Shown one piece after another: positions 35,034-44,378 of a DNA stretch of 64,000 bases. Under the pieces are notes generated by a model, which worked only from the letters and a program-made list of their open reading frames with translations, had not been told where the DNA came from and made no database searches. Within the stretch, counting starts at the first letter, position 1. Every line of letters starts with the position of its first letter. The DNA is from JAAFHB01 sp942493325 (GTDB taxonomy: Bacteria; Bacteroidota; Bacteroidia; Bacteroidales; Prolixibacteraceae): NCBI GenBank assembly GCA_942493325.1, contig OW818689.1:806001-870000 (forward strand). The letters run 5' to 3'. Both the position numbers and the translations under genes were made by a program.

Positions 35034-36251
35034 TCATTTTTGCTGAAACTCTTTTATGGCAGAAATGGCGTTCATATTGTTTTTAATGCCTCCCCAGTTA
35101 TAAATACACATGTAACGGATTCTACGTTCTGAAAGAGTATTGTCCAACGCCGAAACCCATTGCTCCTGAGTATGATCTCCCTGGTAAAGCCACTCAACTG
35201 CCCCCCAGTATGGTGCATCGCTTGCTGAAAGCGCTTTCATGGCAGTCGTGTCCTTTTTAGGATCGGAGGAGTAGTTATAAAAACTCCAACCCGGGCAAGA
35301 GTATTTATTTAAGGCAGCGGTGTAAAGTGTTTCCCCCTGGCTCCAACCGCCGCCATGAGTGAACAGACGATCACGGGGCACCCCCATATTGCTCAATAAC
35401 TGACACATATCTTCCAGGTGCAAACGGACAACTTCGGTAACATCACCTTCCTTTAACTCACCCGATGAAGCCAGTCCTGACGTGCTGACTGCTGCATATC
35501 CGATTGTCCGGACTCCCCGATCGGGAAGAGAGTCTGTTTTTAGGCCATAAACGGGGTCTTTGGATTCAGGTTGATCCAGTAATGCATTTCCATTGGGATA
35601 ATACCAATTATTTACACCAATTGCACTTTCCCATCCAACCTTGATTCCAACCAGCAAATATTTTTTCTCATTCGGAAGGGAATTCCACCAATCCATCACA
35701 ATGGGTACCAGGTTCTTCATTTCATCATGACAGGATTTCCGATATACCGGACTCATAAGGTTGGGCATGGGCAATACCCGGAGCTGACGACCCCAGTTTC
35801 GCCAGCCAATCTTCACGGCAGAGTCAGGAGTCCATCCGGTCCATTCCACATTATTCCTGTTTTCAGGATTATAACCCGGCTTCGTATTATCCCACCAGTT
35901 CCACAAATCGGGCCGATTACCCCACCATTGTTCTCCGTCGATCTGAACGATGACCGGTATATCAAACTGCACTGATAGGGAAAGATATTTCCTGAGCTGA
36001 AGAGCTGCCTTTTCAGGACTCATGTGAAGATAAGAGATAATAAAGCCAACTCCAACCGATGTCGGGCGATCTGTGGTTTTACCAAAAACTGAGGCAATCT
36101 CCCCAAAGGATTCTTCATCAGGATTAACGCCGTTCACAATAATGTACTGTAGGGGAAAGTTCGCTGCTGCACCTTCAGACTGCTTCCTCTTTCCATCACA
36201 TCCAAAAAACAAAAAACAAAGCAGGATACTTAGTGTGAGTGATTTTCTCAT
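35034..36251 (-). CDS. TIM-barrel-like lipoprotein, family unresolved
   Basis: 405 residues from the ATG at 36251; an upstream TTG would add only MIF. The lipobox LCFLFFGC gives a lipid-anchored protein. Alternating hydrophobic strands and helices (SVGVGFIISYLHMSPE, FDIPVIVQIDGEQWW, KYLLVGIKVGWESAIG, DAPYWGAVEWLYQGD, RIRYMCIYNWGG) fit a (beta/alpha)8 glycosidase-like barrel; E in KVGWES and E in GAVEW are plausible catalytic acids (inference). Adjacent to the GxGYxYP gene in the same orientation. Confidence 0.7.
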   Translation of the reverse strand: MRKSLTLSILLCFLFFGCDGKRKQSEGAAANFPLQYIIVNGVNPDEESFGEIASVFGKTTDRPTSVGVGFIISYLHMSPEKAALQLRKYLSLSVQFDIPVIVQIDGEQWWGNRPDLWNWWDNTKPGYNPENRNNVEWTGWTPDSAVKIGWRNWGRQLRVLPMPNLMSPVYRKSCHDEMKNLVPIVMDWWNSLPNEKKYLLVGIKVGWESAIGVNNWYYPNGNALLDQPESKDPVYGLKTDSLPDRGVRTIGYAAVSTSGLASSGELKEGDVTEVVRLHLEDMCQLLSNMGVPRDRLFTHGGGWSQGETLYTAALNKYSCPGWSFYNYSSDPKKDTTAMKALSASDAPYWGAVEWLYQGDHTQEQWVSALDNTLSERRIRYMCIYNWGGIKNNMNAISAIKEFQQK

Positions 36252-36296
36252 AAAAATCAATGGTATACAAAAGAAATTAGTGTTTGATCAATCACT

Positions 36297-37142
36297 TTAC
36301 TCAAATGTTAAGGCATCAGGAACCTCATCCAGTCCATAATATTGATTGTCAATTCTGTCGTTATAAACCTTTACAATCCTTAATCCTGAAGATGCTTCTC
36401 CAAGAGGTTTTCCAACGGCACTTGTTACCACCATTTGTATTTTTCCATAACTTGTTACAGCATTGTTGTGCAAGTGTCCTGAAAAAACCGCATCCACCTG
36501 ATTTTCAGTAAAAAGGGAAAGATATTTTTCACGGTTCGCAATGCCTATATTTGAATAGGTTTCCGGCTCATCAAATGACCTGATAAAAAACGGATAATGA
36601 CAAAAAATTATGAGATGTCTGCTCCCGGTACTTTTTTTAAGATTTTTTTCAAGCCATGCAAAGTGCTCCTGTTCAAAGGGAGATTCATTGGCCTTAATTA
36701 TACTTGAATTTAACCCAATAAACATGGAACCTTTATGCTTAAACCTAAACCGGTCAGCACCATACCTTTTTTTGTAAATTTCCAGATTCTGGTGATCAAC
36801 CTTTCCAATATCATGATTCCCCGGCGTATAATAAACCGGGATTTTTTTATCAATTCTTGCGGTGATTCTTTTAAATTCATCAATCTGAGACCGGTTATTC
36901 TTATCATGAACAAAATCACCGGTAATCACCACAAAATCAGGCTTTAACCTGTTAATGCCGGTTACAGCTTTACCATATAAATCAGTCTCCTTTTCAAATG
37001 CAACATTCCCTTCAAACATTCCGAACTGAGGGTCGGTAATCTGGATAAAAAACCAGGGACGGTCAGGGTTGGTCTTTTGCGCTTCCAAAATTCCATGGAA
37101 TGAACAAAAAAGTAATAAAAGAATAATCCGGATTGATTTCAT
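36297..37142 (-). CDS. Exported calcineurin-like metallophosphoesterase
   Basis: 281 residues; signal peptide MKSIRIILLLLFCSFHGILEA. All five metal motifs are present: ITDPQFGM (D-x-Q in place of D-x-H), VITGDFVHD, TPGNHDIG, IIFCHYPFF and FSGHLHNN. This makes it a binuclear phosphoesterase in the periplasm or outside the cell. The first motif has Gln instead of the usual His. Part of the degradative block, 45 bases before the TIM-barrel-like lipoprotein gene. Confidence 0.88.
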   Translation of the reverse strand: MKSIRIILLLLFCSFHGILEAQKTNPDRPWFFIQITDPQFGMFEGNVAFEKETDLYGKAVTGINRLKPDFVVITGDFVHDKNNRSQIDEFKRITARIDKKIPVYYTPGNHDIGKVDHQNLEIYKKRYGADRFRFKHKGSMFIGLNSSIIKANESPFEQEHFAWLEKNLKKSTGSRHLIIFCHYPFFIRSFDEPETYSNIGIANREKYLSLFTENQVDAVFSGHLHNNAVTSYGKIQMVVTSAVGKPLGEASSGLRIVKVYNDRIDNQYYGLDEVPDALTFE

Positions 37143-37367
37143 AGTACTTTATTTAAATATATAATATTTCCATTTAATATTGACAGAATGACTGAAACCT
37201 GTTAAAGTGTGCAAATTATCACTTTCAAAAACAAATACCCCAATACTTTCACTATTTTTTTAATCCCGGAACCGGCCACGATTAATATTCATAATGTTCC
37301 AGATTATCAATAGATAATTTGCTCAGCCTGTGTACCTGCTCCGGCCAGTCATGTATATGTTAGTCAA

Positions 37368-39551
37368 TTAATTTACAATCAAATTTACCGCAACAGGCTT
37401 TTGTTTACCCTTCTCATAGACCACCCTTGTTTTTCCAAGGCGAATCTGCTCTTTTTGTTTTCCGAATGATACCAGTAAAAGTAACTCACCATTGGCTTCC
37501 CTGTGAAAACTAACCTGTCCATCCACTAATTTTTCTTTCCTGCCTTTCATGGGTTTCACTACTGCAACGAATTCAACTTTTGCCGAATTCTGCCGCAATA
37601 CCAGCAAAGGCACCTGTTTTCCCTCATCAGTGGGCATACGCGAGGAGTAGATAACCTGATCCTGTTCATCGTTATTCATAAACCATAATCCAAGTCCGGT
37701 GTCATTACTATCCCATTGTGAGCGAACTGAATTTTCTGACAGTTTCTGCCTCTTCACATCTGTTATGAATTTATAAGAGAATTCTTCCTCGGAGGGTGAT
37801 GCAACTGATGTACCCGCCCCTGAACCGGGAAATAAAAGCGACTTGCCTTCGGCATGAAAGAACCAATCATACTGATGCTTCGCGGTCCCGTCAATCCGGT
37901 CCCACACTACTGCGTATTCATCAGTCATCATCACAGTCCGGGTCCAGCTGCTCCCTTGGACTATTTCCTTTGTTAGGGCAGAGGCCAATTTAAATGTGGG
38001 GGTATCTATAAAGGCAATCAGATTTCTGTCCTTTGTAGCCGGCTGACTTTTACCATCGACAACGATCGTGTTGTGCGAGGGAGTACTTTTCAGGAACTGG
38101 TTTGAAGGTGACGCATATCCGGTTGTTCCATAGTCAGGAACAATAGTCCTGCCGTTTGCAAAAAGCGTTATATTCATCTTGTCGGGATGTCCATGTCCGA
38201 GAAAAGGTCCATAATCAAAGGTCATCATCATTTCTTTTCGAGCCGGCAAACCGGACCCCTGGCGTAAAATGGCGATTCCAAGTACAGGAAAATCAATTGA
38301 TGAAAAATTTGGTTTGATAACACGTTCAGTTGATGGTTCTCCATACAGGAGATTTCGGTAATGCGGATCAAGAAAATCTCCAATTGCCCCACTTTTCCCT
38401 CCCCGGAGAATCTGCTGTGAAGCCCAGACAAATTCGGGAGACCGATAACGATGATAAGCCATCACGTACTGATCCTGCGGAAGATATGACTCATACCAGC
38501 CATCATTGATAGCGGCAAGCTGCATATTTGGATAAACATAACGAAGAGGCGCCGTAAACATTTTTTTGATGCTTTTCCCTGGCTTTGCTTCCCATTGGTA
38601 GAGATCGTCTCCGTTATTCATCGCAGCTTCAACAAAAGCCAGAAATCCACTGAGCGGGTAAAAATGATAGGTATGTACCGATTCAGGCCATAGCCCGTCA
38701 TCTCCGAGCTGATTTGCAATTTGTTCCTTAAATTGCCGAGTGGCAAAATCAATAAAACGCTGGTGCCGTGTAGCATATCCAACCACGCCAATGGCCGACA
38801 GGTGCCATGACCCCCAGTTGCCGGTCATTCCGGATTTTGTCAGTGATTGTGCGGCCGGCCACAACAGGTCTTCGACGATATGCAAACGTTGTGCTTCGGT
38901 CATTGCATTATAAAGTAAATCGTAACTTTCTGCCAATGGGATCAATACAACGGCCTCCTCCAGCGTTTGTTTCAGGATTGTTCTGTCCGTGTAAAAGTCT
39001 GCATATTTTGACAAAATTTCGATAGCCTTTTCAGCATACTCCCCTTTTCCTTCTATCGCGTATACCAGGCTTAGGTCACGAACAGCACCGCATAACCAGT
39101 AATGCTCAAACGAGCGGCGTGCTGCAAGAACTTTATCATTGAGATAAGTCTTTCCGCATTTGGGACACTTTCCCGGGGATTTCGGATCAAACAGTTTGTT
39201 ATCCGGAACTTCCAGCATACTGCCATCCGCGCAAAAGTAATCGTGGATCCAGCCACCAGTCTCAGGAATTGTGATTGACCGGTTGAGCCAGTAATCAGCA
39301 TTTGCCTTCACATAATTTTCATAAATAGCCTTTCTTTCAGACTTCTTTTGTAAAACCTCCGCACGAACCAGGGAAAGACGTTCATTGTTTACCAGCACAC
39401 AGGGATGAACAGCAGCGTCATATTTACAGGGCTTTGCTCCTTGCTCAAATCCTTTCCGCTTATCCAGCTCAGAATCAGGCAATGATTGCGTTTGTGCAGT
39501 CAAAAAAAGACAACAAAGAATCATTGCTGAAGTCAAATTTATTCTATTCAT
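37368..39551 (-). CDS. Secreted heparinase II/III-like polysaccharide lyase with a zinc-knuckle-like insert
   Basis: 727 residues; signal peptide through TAQTQS. An (alpha/alpha)n toroid in the first half (GGKSGAIGDF, WGSWHLSAIGVVGYATRHQR, DGLWPESVHTYHFYPLSGFL) is followed by the heparinase II/III beta-sandwich (MMMTFDYGPFLGHGHPDKMNIT, STPSHNTIVVDGKSQ). Near residue 135 lies a Cys cluster (DYFCADG...GKCPKCGKTY) that would bind zinc. The H-G-H-P-D catalytic-region motif is present. Such lyases cut uronic-acid polymers by beta-elimination. Followed by exported phosphoesterase and hydrolase genes. Confidence 0.85.
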   Translation of the reverse strand: MNRINLTSAMILCCLFLTAQTQSLPDSELDKRKGFEQGAKPCKYDAAVHPCVLVNNERLSLVRAEVLQKKSERKAIYENYVKANADYWLNRSITIPETGGWIHDYFCADGSMLEVPDNKLFDPKSPGKCPKCGKTYLNDKVLAARRSFEHYWLCGAVRDLSLVYAIEGKGEYAEKAIEILSKYADFYTDRTILKQTLEEAVVLIPLAESYDLLYNAMTEAQRLHIVEDLLWPAAQSLTKSGMTGNWGSWHLSAIGVVGYATRHQRFIDFATRQFKEQIANQLGDDGLWPESVHTYHFYPLSGFLAFVEAAMNNGDDLYQWEAKPGKSIKKMFTAPLRYVYPNMQLAAINDGWYESYLPQDQYVMAYHRYRSPEFVWASQQILRGGKSGAIGDFLDPHYRNLLYGEPSTERVIKPNFSSIDFPVLGIAILRQGSGLPARKEMMMTFDYGPFLGHGHPDKMNITLFANGRTIVPDYGTTGYASPSNQFLKSTPSHNTIVVDGKSQPATKDRNLIAFIDTPTFKLASALTKEIVQGSSWTRTVMMTDEYAVVWDRIDGTAKHQYDWFFHAEGKSLLFPGSGAGTSVASPSEEEFSYKFITDVKRQKLSENSVRSQWDSNDTGLGLWFMNNDEQDQVIYSSRMPTDEGKQVPLLVLRQNSAKVEFVAVVKPMKGRKEKLVDGQVSFHREANGELLLLVSFGKQKEQIRLGKTRVVYEKGKQKPVAVNLIVN

Positions 39552-39642
39552 TTTAATACTTAAGTGATGAGCCCATGGTTGGTTGTTAAGTTATACAATA
39601 TTACTATTTTTTTCATTCCGGCAGCGTAAAAGTTCAATGAAC

Positions 39643-40713
39643 TCAACACATCCACCTGTCGAGGTTTTCAGCTATAAAAGCATCGTCATTCAGATGAGGG
39701 TAAGCGTTATAAACACGATCGATTTCTTCTTTTTGTCCGGGAGAAAGGGTTTCCTTTTCATCCAGCGTCCAAATGCCTTCGAGTAATCCCTGACGGCGCA
39801 GCACTTCATGAAGCCCGCAAATACAGCCTGCAAAATTGTTTGCTGAATCGAAAAAAGCAGCATTGCTGTCGGTAATTTGTGTTCCTAATGTCAATAAATG
39901 GCTTATACTGGAAGTAGACCTCTGTTGATTAATTTGTTCAAGCAGTTCAACCGCCTTCTTTGTCCAGACTGCCCAATGTCCCAGCAAGCCGCCCGATATC
40001 CGCTTTTTAATCATTGATTTCCCGTCCGAAAGGCTGTATTCAGTCAGTAAATCGGCCATAATATTGTCATCGTTTCCTGTGTACAGGACAATCTCTCCGG
40101 CCCTTCCTGATTCTATAACACCCCTGACTACATCAAGGGTCTGGTAGCGGTTGAATGGCGCCATTTTTATCGCGATAACGTTTTCGATCTTTGCAAATTC
40201 GCGCCAGAAACCGACATCCAGTTTACGCCCTCCAACTGCAGACTGAAGGTAAAATCCTATAACAGGTATTATAGCTGCAACCACCCGGCAATGATCGAGC
40301 AGGGTTTGGTTGGATGCCTCACGCAACGCTGCAAGGCTTAATAGCACTGCATCATAACCCAGATCGGCAGCCAGGCGCGCTTCCTGAATAGCCTGACTGG
40401 TTTGACCGATCACGCCGGAGATCATCACGATAGGTTTTCCGCTTTTATCAACAAACCGTTTATGCTCCTCTTTTGCCAGTTCCAGAACCGGTCTGAACAA
40501 TCCTACCTGAGGCAAACGAATTTCGAACTGCGTGGTATGGACTGCAACGGCCACCCCTCCCACTCCTGCGTCAAGATAATAGCGAATAATTGCGCGCTGC
40601 CGTTGCTCGTCAAACTGCCTGTTTTTATTTAAGGCGAGCGGAAGTGCAGGTATCACAATGCCCTTGCTGAATGCATTGCCTTTTTCGTTATTGAGTTTTA
40701 GTTGAGTCGTCAT
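39643..40713 (-). CDS. Dihydrodipicolinate synthase/N-acetylneuraminate lyase-family aldolase
   Basis: 356 residues, longer than the ~290 of DapA because of extra C-terminal helices. Class I aldolase features: Schiff-base lysine K183 in NVIAIKMAPFNRY, tyrosine Y155 in VIGFYLQSAVG, and the strand GVGGVAVAVHTTQF at the substrate pocket. The lysine biosynthesis role is unlikely; the operon neighbours (SDR, M20 deacylase, MFS porter) point to a catabolic lyase for an acyl-amino or keto-deoxy acid. It begins 5 bases after the SDR stop. Confidence 0.88.
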   Translation of the reverse strand: MTTQLKLNNEKGNAFSKGIVIPALPLALNKNRQFDEQRQRAIIRYYLDAGVGGVAVAVHTTQFEIRLPQVGLFRPVLELAKEEHKRFVDKSGKPIVMISGVIGQTSQAIQEARLAADLGYDAVLLSLAALREASNQTLLDHCRVVAAIIPVIGFYLQSAVGGRKLDVGFWREFAKIENVIAIKMAPFNRYQTLDVVRGVIESGRAGEIVLYTGNDDNIMADLLTEYSLSDGKSMIKKRISGGLLGHWAVWTKKAVELLEQINQQRSTSSISHLLTLGTQITDSNAAFFDSANNFAGCICGLHEVLRRQGLLEGIWTLDEKETLSPGQKEEIDRVYNAYPHLNDDAFIAENLDRWMC

Positions 40714-40718
40714 TTCAG

Positions 40719-41756
40719 TTAATATTTACCGTCCCTCACATCGTAATGCGTTTGTTTGTTTAGTAACCTCTTTCCCTGCCCTACCCATTGCGCGATCCAT
40801 CGGATCATTTGTCCCGGAGTTACTGCAGGTCTGCCCAGTAAATCGTGTGCAAGGGTTGAATTACTTAACAGCGCCGTTGAGGCCTCCTGACCGATGAAGA
40901 CTGGTGTTTTTCCCATAAGTCTTCCAAATTCAAGGGCGACTTCGCGGACAGAAAGAATTTCTGATCCCGTAAGGTTAATAATTGTTGCCGGGCTACTGCA
41001 ATGCAACAAGGCTTTAAGAACCATCGCATTCATATCGCCTTGCCAAATAACATTGAAATACCCCATCGACAAATCCAGTGGTTCCTCATTTTTAACTTTA
41101 GCGGCGATATCCACCAGAACGCCATAACGCATTTCGACTGCGTAGTTTAACCGGATCAGTGAAACGGGTGTGCCGTTTGTGATGCTCCCGTATTCGAACA
41201 TCCGTTCCCGTCCCAGGCACGACTGCGCATATTCACCTATTGCCACGGGACGGTCTGATTCGAGCGAACCTCCCGAACCAACTTCGACAAGAGGATAGAC
41301 ACAACCCGTTGAAAAAGCGACAATAACTGATTTTTTAAAATGTGCAGCAACCAGCGCGGGTACATAAGTATTCATGGCCCAGGTGAGTGAAAGGTTATCT
41401 TCGGAGCCAAATTTCATCCCTGCCAGGAAGATTACATTTTTAACCTGAGGCAAACTCCTGATAAAACCGGTATCAAGCAGGTCTCCTTTAATTGTTTCAA
41501 TGCCAAAACTTTCAATATGTTCGCGTTCGATTTCATTGCTAAACCTGGAAACACCGATGATTCTCCGGACGACACCCGCTTCATCACTGCCTCTTTTAGC
41601 CATTCTCGCTATCGAAGGTCCAATTTTGCCTGCTATGCCTAAAAAAATGATATCTCCGTCAAGCGTTTTTAATAATTCAACAACTTCGGGTGAAGGCCTT
41701 GACAGCAATTCTTCGAGTTGTTGTTCATTCTCAATAACTTCAGGATAATTTATCAT
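40719..41756 (-). CDS. Atypical NAD-dependent epimerase/dehydratase (SDR) with Cys at the catalytic Lys position
   Basis: 345 residues. Rossmann loop FLGIAGKIGPSIA (G40-x-x-G-x-x-G46), KNVIFLAGMKFGSEDN, and AFSTGCVYPL with the catalytic-type S/T149-150. The catalytic Tyr lies in GEYAQSCLGRERMF at Y176, but the fourth residue after it is Cys (C180) where extended SDRs have Lys. The C-terminal domain (GYFNVIWQGDMNAMVLKAL, TIINLTGSEILSVREVA) is full length. It overlaps the M20 gene by 4 bases and is 5 bases from the aldolase gene. Confidence 0.85.
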   Translation of the reverse strand: MINYPEVIENEQQLEELLSRPSPEVVELLKTLDGDIIFLGIAGKIGPSIARMAKRGSDEAGVVRRIIGVSRFSNEIEREHIESFGIETIKGDLLDTGFIRSLPQVKNVIFLAGMKFGSEDNLSLTWAMNTYVPALVAAHFKKSVIVAFSTGCVYPLVEVGSGGSLESDRPVAIGEYAQSCLGRERMFEYGSITNGTPVSLIRLNYAVEMRYGVLVDIAAKVKNEEPLDLSMGYFNVIWQGDMNAMVLKALLHCSSPATIINLTGSEILSVREVALEFGRLMGKTPVFIGQEASTALLSNSTLAHDLLGRPAVTPGQMIRWIAQWVGQGKRLLNKQTHYDVRDGKY

Positions 41757-42886
41757 AAATTCAATTCCCCCATTCTTAAAATGATGTTCTTATAAATTTT
41801 CACAGCCTCTTCAATCTTACCGGTATAACAAAACTCATCTGTTTTGTGGGCCATTTCGGGTTGTCCAGGTCCAAGGATAATTGTTGGAACTCCACCATAT
41901 AATTGCTGAAGTACAGCCCCGTCAGTTACATAAGGAAGCGACTTTTGATGCTTGCCATTCCCGGCACCCAATCCACAAACATGATATACCAGTTGAACAA
42001 AAGGGGATGATTCCAGGGAACTTACCGGCAGCAAATCCACAAGTGTTTTAATGGCGACCTCAGACCCCAATTCCCGCGAAAGCTCCTCCAGAATTTCTGA
42101 ATGGACCACTTTCGAAGTAGAGCGTATATCTATTGTAAATTCGGCATGATCGGGCACCGAATTTAAATTGATGCCGCCACTGAACATTCCTACATTAATG
42201 GTCGGGAAACCGTGTAAATCATCACGTTCGGCGTTAAAACGAAAGTTTTCGGTTTTGGTGACTGCCCTTGCTGCTTTATAAACAGCATTATCGCCCAATT
42301 CCGGCATCGAGGAGTGGGCTGTTTTTCCGGAAGCTGATACTTTAAGGTACAAGGCACCTTTATGGCCAATGGCAGGATAGTTCGAAGTAGGTTCACCTAC
42401 TATTATGGCGCTGGCTTTTCCCACGTCATAACGGGTATCGGCCAGATGCTTTGCACCATGACAGCCGGACTCCTCGCCCGCTGTGAAAATCAACCGGATA
42501 CCTCCAGGTGGAACAGATTCCTTACAAGCCTGTACTGCCGCGCACATCATGGCGGCCACCCCTCCTTTCATATCGCTGGATCCGCGTCCGTAAATCTTAC
42601 CCTCCTTTATTGTGCCACTGAATGCATCCTCCGTCCAATGAACCGCTCCCAGGGGAACTGTATCGAAATGACCGGTCAGCACAAGTGGAGATATGAGTTT
42701 ATTCAATCCTATTTCGGCAATTAAAGTTAACCTGTTTTCTGCCAGTTTATGGAAATCGATCCGAAAGCCCTGGCTTTCGAGCAGTGCGCCTGAATACCTG
42801 GCAATTTCCTGCTCATTGCCCTCCGGATTGAGGGTATTAAAAGAAATGAGCTTTCTTGTCAATAAGATTACATCATCAAAATTCAT
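41753..42886 (-). CDS. M20-family deacylase (ArgE/DapE-like)
   Basis: 377 residues with all zinc and catalytic motifs: TGHFDTVPLG (His, Asp), YGRGSSDMKGGVAAM (bridging Asp), FTAGEESGCHGAKH (Glu-Glu), GEPTSNYPAIGHKG, and HKTDEF near the end (His). Such enzymes remove acetyl, succinyl or other acyl groups from amino acids or amino sugars in the cytosol. Its operon (MFS porter upstream, SDR overlapping by 4 bases, aldolase) suggests it deacylates an imported product; the substrate cannot be read. Confidence 0.9.
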   Translation of the reverse strand: MNFDDVILLTRKLISFNTLNPEGNEQEIARYSGALLESQGFRIDFHKLAENRLTLIAEIGLNKLISPLVLTGHFDTVPLGAVHWTEDAFSGTIKEGKIYGRGSSDMKGGVAAMMCAAVQACKESVPPGGIRLIFTAGEESGCHGAKHLADTRYDVGKASAIIVGEPTSNYPAIGHKGALYLKVSASGKTAHSSMPELGDNAVYKAARAVTKTENFRFNAERDDLHGFPTINVGMFSGGINLNSVPDHAEFTIDIRSTSKVVHSEILEELSRELGSEVAIKTLVDLLPVSSLESSPFVQLVYHVCGLGAGNGKHQKSLPYVTDGAVLQQLYGGVPTIILGPGQPEMAHKTDEFCYTGKIEEAVKIYKNIILRMGELNL

Positions 42887-42942
42887 ATCTCTATGTACTA
42901 ATTATTCTACACCACTACCAAAATCAGTACATGGGATAGAAA

Positions 42943-44193
42943 TTAAACATTTGCTTCACTCAGTGTATCCGCACTTTTTTCATTGGTGGGTGTGGATAAA
43001 AAGGAAACAAGAATTGCCCCTGTAAGAGCCAAACAAATAAGTACAATGAAACCAACCGAATAACTTTTAGTTGTTTCATTGTACAAATAACCAACCAGCA
43101 TCGGGAAGCTCGATTCAGCTATGCCATCGGCAACAAGGATTATTCCCATAGTCCGTCCAAGCGCTCTGACACCAAACAGATCACCGGCCATCAATGGGAT
43201 AATCATATAATCGCCACCCAGCCCAATGCCAAAAATTACCGCAAAAATATAGATCCGACCTGTGAAATCGGGCACCAGCAAAAGAGGAATTGCAGTTGCC
43301 ACAATCAGGTAAATCAGGATCATTACGTACTTGCGTTTGATCAAATCTGCAAGCCAACCCATTAAAACCCTGCCAATCAGACTTGACAAAAGGACAAATG
43401 ACATTACATGCGCGGCTTCACTCTGGCTAAAGTCCAGGTCCCGAAGATAAAGTTTCAAATGCTGACCAACCCCACCGACTGCGCCGATAGAACACATACT
43501 TCCCAGGGCCAGCAGATAAAAATTCGGGTTACGAAGGATTGTTTTCATGGGAACCATTTTTTCGATGTTTCCTGTTTTTACTACATTTATGCGCGGTTCC
43601 TTTATAAACCAAGCCATTGGAAGAGCGATCAGAATAATCAGAACACCCAGTGCACCCAATGCCATCTTCCAGCCAAATTCATTTTCAAGCCCCGCAGAGA
43701 TTAAAGGCACCAAAGCACCGCCGGCACCTATTCCGAGATAGGCAATGCCCATGGCTTTTCCCCTGTTTTTATCAAACCACCTGGAGATCAACACCTGGCA
43801 AGGCAATGGTCCTCCAAAGACATACCCAAGGGCATTGAAAATATAAAATAAATAAAACATGCCCAGAGTACTTGAAAAACTTAACCCGATAAGGGCAGTT
43901 CCCATCATTAATGATCCTGAAATCATTAACCGGCGTGGACCGTACCGGTCAATCATCCACCCGGCAACAAATCCGAACAAAGGGGCAACCAATAATTTCC
44001 CCAATGCATTTCCGGATGTGACCTCTGTCCGTGACCATCCATAATCGGCGATCATAAAATCATAAAAGAAGGGCAATCCGTAATACGCAAAACCGACTAT
44101 GGCAAACAGCGCTAAAAAGGCTGTCATTAGTATGTAGGTCTGCGAACTCCGTCGGGGAGCGGTTGTGTCTGTTTGAGTTTTAGTTGACTGCAT
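42943..44193 (-). CDS. MFS transporter, oxalate/formate-antiporter-like
   Basis: 416 residues with about twelve membrane helices. Features: GWMIDRYGPRRLMISGSLMMG (MFS loop motif D-R-x-G-R-R), GGPLPCQVLISRWFDKNRGKAMG (OFA-type R-W-F-x-x-x-R-G-x-A-x-G), and the central loop near MVPMKTILRNPNF. OFA-family porters move monocarboxylates. First gene of the four-gene unit, 56 bases upstream of the M20 gene, so it most likely imports the substrate. Confidence 0.88.
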   Translation of the reverse strand: MQSTKTQTDTTAPRRSSQTYILMTAFLALFAIVGFAYYGLPFFYDFMIADYGWSRTEVTSGNALGKLLVAPLFGFVAGWMIDRYGPRRLMISGSLMMGTALIGLSFSSTLGMFYLFYIFNALGYVFGGPLPCQVLISRWFDKNRGKAMGIAYLGIGAGGALVPLISAGLENEFGWKMALGALGVLIILIALPMAWFIKEPRINVVKTGNIEKMVPMKTILRNPNFYLLALGSMCSIGAVGGVGQHLKLYLRDLDFSQSEAAHVMSFVLLSSLIGRVLMGWLADLIKRKYVMILIYLIVATAIPLLLVPDFTGRIYIFAVIFGIGLGGDYMIIPLMAGDLFGVRALGRTMGIILVADGIAESSFPMLVGYLYNETTKSYSVGFIVLICLALTGAILVSFLSTPTNEKSADTLSEANV

Positions 44194-44378
44194 AAATTAG
44201 TTGGTTATCAAACACTATATTAGGAATCTTTTCCTTCACTTTTTTTCTTTTATCGCCGAATGCAAGGTTAGTTTTACCGCCGACAGGAAGAAATGCAAAT
44301 AACATTTTATTATTCGACATCGCAAAACAAATTCCTGATTTTATGATTCAAATTCTTAAAAATGCCCATCCATTAAAT

